Positions 61,017 through 64,000 of a stretch of DNA of 64,000 nucleotides are shown here, piece by piece. The stretch is from Flaccisagitta enflata (lineage: Eukaryota; Chaetognatha; Sagittoidea; Aphragmophora). The stretch's first letter is position 1, and each line of letters starts with the position of its first letter. The DNA lies in assembly GCA_965153355.1 (NCBI GenBank), contig OZ231126.1:110298001-110362000 (forward strand), in the 5' to 3' direction. Below the pieces are notes generated by a model. It did no database searches. It saw only the letters and a list, made by a program, of their open reading frames with translations, and had not been told where the DNA came from. The position numbers and the translations under genes were made by a program.

Positions 61017-61233
61017 CTCGAATTCCACAATTGCTGCCTTGTGAATGCCTATGTTTGTCTGAATGTCGTCAAAGGTGCTTTTGAACGCCGCCATGGCAGC
61101 ATCTTCTTCTTGGCTGATCTCTTGAGACCGCAGCATCAATTTGGCTTGGCGTTTGTCCAACGTATCCCTCTGATGGACGAATACCGAAATACCCCATCTG
61201 TCGTCCGTATCGGTATCAATTTCTTCGTTGCCA
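61017..61233 (-). CDS. CIBAR1: CIBAR-like gene, exon 2
   Basis: 217 bp between acceptor GGTTTCATTAG and donor CGAG/GTAATT. After completing the split Cys codon it encodes 72 residues, beginning GNEEIDTDTDDRWG and ending AAIVEFE. FKSTFDDIQ corresponds to F-A-D-E-F-A-K-L-Q of vertebrate FAM92A (recalled), with hydrophobic residues at 3/4 spacing typical of BAR coiled coils. The acidic GNEEIDTDTDD segment looks like a lineage-specific loop. Confidence 0.6.
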
Positions 61234-61234
61234 C

Positions 61235-61750
61235 TAATGAAACCAAGAATACCAATAATCAATTTGACATATATGTAGTAATTACACAGCGGACAACCTA
61301 AACAGATCAGGTCCTATGTACCTAGACAGATCAATGATTAAACCATAATTAAGTACTTAAGACAGCTTTTACTATCTAGCTCATAATTATTTCAACACCC
61401 AAATATCAAAGGTGAAGAAAGTAGGATTTTGGTAGGCAAAGCCAGATCTTAAAAGGTATAAGAACTAAGTACAGGCTATGATTTTGGCAGCCAAAGCCAG
61501 ATCTCAGAAGGTAAAAGAACTAGGTACAGGCTATGATTTTGGCAGGCAAAGCTAGATCTCAGAAGGTACAAGAACTAAGTATAGACCATTATTTTGCCAA
61601 TTCAATTTTAAAAAGTACAAGTACATGGCATTTAGTATGATTTGGCAGCCCAAATTCAAATTTTTCAAATTTTAAAAGGTACAATAATTTGATATAAATT
61701 AATTTTTGGTTTTAGGTGTTAATATATTCATGGAATACATAGTAACTTAC
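61235..61750. other. Intron 1 of the CIBAR-like gene with a 58-bp tandem repeat
   Basis: Donor GTAAGT at 61750-61745, acceptor TTTCATTAG ending 61234. It contains 3.5 copies of a 58-bp unit at about 61424-61615 (GGCAGGCAAAGCCAGATCTC, AGAACTAAGTACAGGC, TATGATTTT). Confidence 0.6.
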
Positions 61751-61821
61751 CAAAGCTTTTCGAATTTGGCGAGGTTCTTTTGAAGACTACGTATGATGTT
61801 CTTCGTCTGATCGGAGCGCAT
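61751..61821 (-). CDS. CIBAR1: CIBAR-like gene, exon 1 with start codon
   Basis: ATG complementary to 61819-61821. Encodes MRSDQTKNIIRSLQKNLAKF-EKL plus two bases of the next codon (TG), completed to TGT (Cys) by exon 2. This Cys lines up with the G-E-L-C end of the first helix in FAM92A, and QTK with its N-A-Q-T-K. The donor TTTG/GTAAGT is near consensus. A (TATAA)n tract lies directly upstream of the ATG. Confidence 0.6.
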
Positions 61822-61847
61822 ATAATATAATATAATATAATATAAAA
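61822..61847. repeat. (ATAAT)n tract directly 5' of the CIBAR-like start codon
   Basis: About five ATAAT pentanucleotides abutting the ATG on the minus strand, where they read TATAT/TATTA. Position suggests a very A/T-rich 5' leader or core promoter; this is inference. Confidence 0.6.
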
Positions 61848-62097
61848 TTTAAGCTATCAAAGGAAGCAAGCTTTTTACGACTTGCTCTTCGAGATGATAG
61901 CTGTTCCGTCGGAAAAATGTTGGAAGAAGGTTTCAAATACTAATAAATGCGGTATAACGAAAAATGACCATTTCAAATGACTTTAAAAAGTAATTTTAGA
62001 TACTGTTTCTTGAGTTCACAATTGTCCACTGGTTGATTGAATGCCGTATATACAAATAGTCTCCATGGAGGGTTATTGTTACTGTTGTCATTTTTTT

Positions 62098-62174
<77 letters not shown>
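62098..62174. repeat. (TTG)n microsatellite
   Basis: About 25 GTT trinucleotides. Gives poly-Gln/Thr/Val frames. Confidence 0.97.
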
Positions 62175-62175
<1 letters not shown>

Positions 62176-62340
62176 CAATTTTCAAAGTGGAGGCATGGTA
62201 TGTTCTGAAGTCCAGGTTGATGCCTTGGAAAAAATGGCCATTAGCAGCCCTACTCCCACGACATCTATGGCTGCAGTCCTTGTAGATCTTGAGCTTTACT
62301 TTGTCTAATTATCGTGATCAACGTTGTGGCCGATGCCACT

Positions 62341-62605
62341 GGTCTTTACTTTATCTTTACTTTATCTTTACTTTACTTTACTTTATCTTTACTTTATTTT
62401 TACTTTATCTTTACAAATGAACCGGTCTCGCTCTTTTCTTTGCCTTTTTTTTCTGTGCTTAAAAGTTGTCTCTCTCTTTCTCTCTCTGTGCCTCTCTGTC
62501 TCTTTTCATGCCCCTCTCTCTGTCCCTCTGTCTTTCTCTCTTTCCCTCTCTGCCTCTTTCTCTATTTCTCCCTCTTTCTCTCTTCCTTTCTTTCATATCC
62601 ATCTG
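62341..62605. repeat. (CTTTACTTTAT)n and CT-rich tract
   Basis: About eight TTTACTTTATC units to 62415. Then imperfect CTCTCTGTCTC sequence at 62466-62605 producing Leu/Ser-rich frames. Confidence 0.9.
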
Positions 62606-62879
62606 TTTCCCACCCACCCCCCATGTCGAAACCCCCATCCCCACCCATACCACAAATGCGACCTTCAACTTCCACTCAACATGGATCGAAAAAAAAGGAA
62701 CTTGAAAGATCGAGAAAAGGGAAAAGTGAAATTTAAAGTCGAGATTTCTAGTTAATTTCTGCGTTAGGCATTCAAACTGGCTATTGTGCATTTGTTTTGC
62801 TCTTTGTAATTCTTTTTCTAGCCGCTATGTAAAACTTGTCTGTCTTGACATGTTAATAATGAAAAGAAAAGGACACAGT

Positions 62880-63060
62880 ATTGTTTTTAGTCGCGGACTA
62901 GCGACTCTATAAGAGGCTTTGTCCGTCCGTCCGTCGGTTGGTTGGTTGGTTGGTCGGTTGGTCGGTCCGTCACGCTCGAGTCGAAAAGTGGGAAAACACG
63001 CTTTTCCGCCCCTGCCCACCCGTCCGCGACTGGTATTGGCCGTGTATCCGGCCTTGTTAA
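62880..63060 (-). repeat. SINE-like element copy, minus orientation
   Basis: Reverse complement reads AACAAGGCCGGATACACGGCC, GTCGCGGACGGGTGGGCAGGGG, then GTGACGGACCGACC and GACGGACGGACAAAGCC, ending CTATAGAGTCGCTAGTCCGCGACTAAAA-like sequence. The tail palindrome is changed to a longer hairpin with a TAGT centre. One of the most complete copies. Confidence 0.85.
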
Positions 63061-63151
63061 TTGTACTTTTACACCATTGTATCTTGGTATATCTTTTTAG
63101 AGGATTGGCGAGCCCTTAAAAGGGCTCTTAAGAAATATTAAGTCAGGGTAT

Positions 63152-63595
63152 CTAGCGAACTAGATCCCTGATCTCACGACGAGCCTCTCTTCTTTCTCGA
63201 AGGACGCGATGCCATCGCGCGCGCAAGAGCACGCGCACAACCGTCCCTGCCCATCCGTTCTCCAAATCCACAGTCTCGCCGCGTTTAGCTGCACACACAG
63301 ACGCATTGATGATGACGCAAAATGCTGCTACACCCAATAGGATCTGAAGAACCTTTAAGATCTTGTCTAAAGGATCTTCAGAAGAACCCTTGGATGCATC
63401 AGCAGTATGCGGCAGCATCGATGCGGTGGTGGTGGCAACGGCGGCGGAGGCGGCAGAGGCGTCGGTGGTGGCGTTGACATCCGGGAGGATGTCGTAGTTG
63501 TCGAGGGCGTCGGGATCCCCTTCAACCGGAAATCCAACCGCCACGACGATGAGGCCGGATAGAATGGCGGCCACACAGACGATCTTTGGCTTCAT
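63152..63595 (-). CDS. Small secreted or single-pass membrane protein, 147 aa
   Basis: Start chosen at the Met (63593-63595) that opens a clear signal peptide, MKPKIVCVAAILSGLIVVAVG. An open extension of 53 codons upstream is made of KSILK repeats from a 12-bp minisatellite and is unlikely to be translated. After the signal come an acidic segment (EGDPDALDNYDILPD), an Asn-Ala-Thr-Thr glycosylation site and an Ala/Ser/Thr-rich spacer. Next is a hydrophobic helix (about 83-106, ILKVLQILLGVAAFCVIINA). The last 35 residues are basic (RARWHRVLRERREARREIRD). G+C and codon use stand out from the A/T-rich surroundings, supporting real coding. Single exon as seen, with an in-frame stop at 63152-63154. 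No family recognised; predicted type I topology with a cytosolic basic tail. Confidence 0.6.
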   Translation of the reverse strand: MKPKIVCVAAILSGLIVVAVGFPVEGDPDALDNYDILPDVNATTDASAASAAVATTTASMLPHTADASKGSSEDPLDKILKVLQILLGVAAFCVIINASVCAAKRGETVDLENGWAGTVVRVLLRARWHRVLRERREARREIRDLVR

Positions 63596-63632
63596 TCTTC
63601 GGATGGCGGATGGTTTTGAGGGCGGACTTTGG

Positions 63633-63717
63633 ATGCACTTCAGGATGGACTTGAGGACGAACTTGAGGATGGACTTGAGGATAGACTTGAAGATGGACTT
63701 GAGGATGGACTTGAGAG
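63633..63717. repeat. 12-bp minisatellite, GATGGACTTGAG
   Basis: Six to seven copies with single-base changes, immediately 5' of the 147-aa gene on the minus strand, encoding KSIL/KSIF if read through. Confidence 0.9.
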
Positions 63718-63759
63718 GGCTTCTCTTTCGCAGTAGGACGTTTGCATTAAGCAAGTAAT

Positions 63760-64000
63760 ATCTACCAATAAATCATCCTGAGTCATACCTTGACTAAAGG
63801 TAAATGTACCTGATCAAATCGAACCTGGACGACAGCAGCTCTTTAATGTAACGACTTCAGGTTACCTTTGTGTTTCTCTGTGTTTCTTTCTAGAGGTATT
63901 TTAATTAGACAACGACAAAATATACTATTTCATGACGGATTTTTATTGGTAATAGAAAGTTTAAGCACTTTTTGATCATGATTCATACAAAAATGGCATA
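63760..64000. other. No gene recognised
   Basis: A/T-rich sequence to the window end without a coding frame or repeat I can identify. It may contain the 5' flank of the 147-aa gene. Confidence 0.5.

Noticed and set aside
62037-62285. Exon-like frames on both strands next to the (TTG)n tract (for example SEVQVDALEKMAISS on plus)
   Set aside because: Both strands are open over the same short stretch, no paired splice sites were found, and the sequence may be a repeat fragment.

Overview
The window is nuclear DNA of a eukaryote, about 60% A+T and dominated by repeats. It has spliced gene fragments, a eukaryote-type Penelope-like retroelement, several DNA-transposon MITEs, a SINE-like family and very long microsatellites. 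There is no bacterial operon, rRNA, tRNA or CRISPR array. The one host gene I can place in a family is a BAR-domain gene resembling FAM92/CIBAR, which works at the base of cilia. That points to a ciliated animal or close relative, but the species cannot be named from the sequence.

Layout. (1) 1-34495 is one satellite field built from a dimeric 934-bp unit (480 + 454 bp). It is on the plus strand to about 29360 and inverted from there to 34495. It is interrupted by a 636-bp foldback element (2780-3415), a 775-bp MITE carrying a (GA)n tract (5301-6075), a 371-bp tandem insert (25777-26614), and a second foldback copy (9828-22267). That second copy is split by an 11.8-kb element (9965-21756) with long inverted ends and a TTGA target duplication. 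The 11.8-kb element holds almost no coding sequence: microsatellites, an 80-bp minisatellite, SINE-like copies and a further MITE. (2) 34640-35252 is a tandem repeat running into an assembly gap of 10 N. (3) 35263-54031 is a second repeat field, a 45-bp minisatellite with higher-order structure. It is in one orientation before 37.2 kb and the other after 37.8 kb. It is broken by a TA-flanked MITE, a cluster of three SINE-like copies, a 3.4-kb Penelope-like retroelement with an intact reverse transcriptase domain (43723-47115), and a mariner-type MITE (50943-51586). (4) 54-64 kb is lower in satellite. It holds a hAT-type MITE, the minus-strand BAR-domain gene (about 61.8 down to 55.2 kb, some splice joints unresolved), a decayed LINE-like fragment, paired (CA)n/(GT)n tracts and a minus-strand gene for a small secreted or single-pass membrane protein (63152-63595).

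The genes do not form a functional cluster. The main content is layered repeat history. Insertion sites with clean target duplications, checked against empty paralogous sites inside the window, let the order of events be read: satellite, then foldback element, then array duplication, then the 11.8-kb element, with SINE-like and MITE insertions inside it. Identifications of protein families rest on motif recognition from memory and were not tested by database search.
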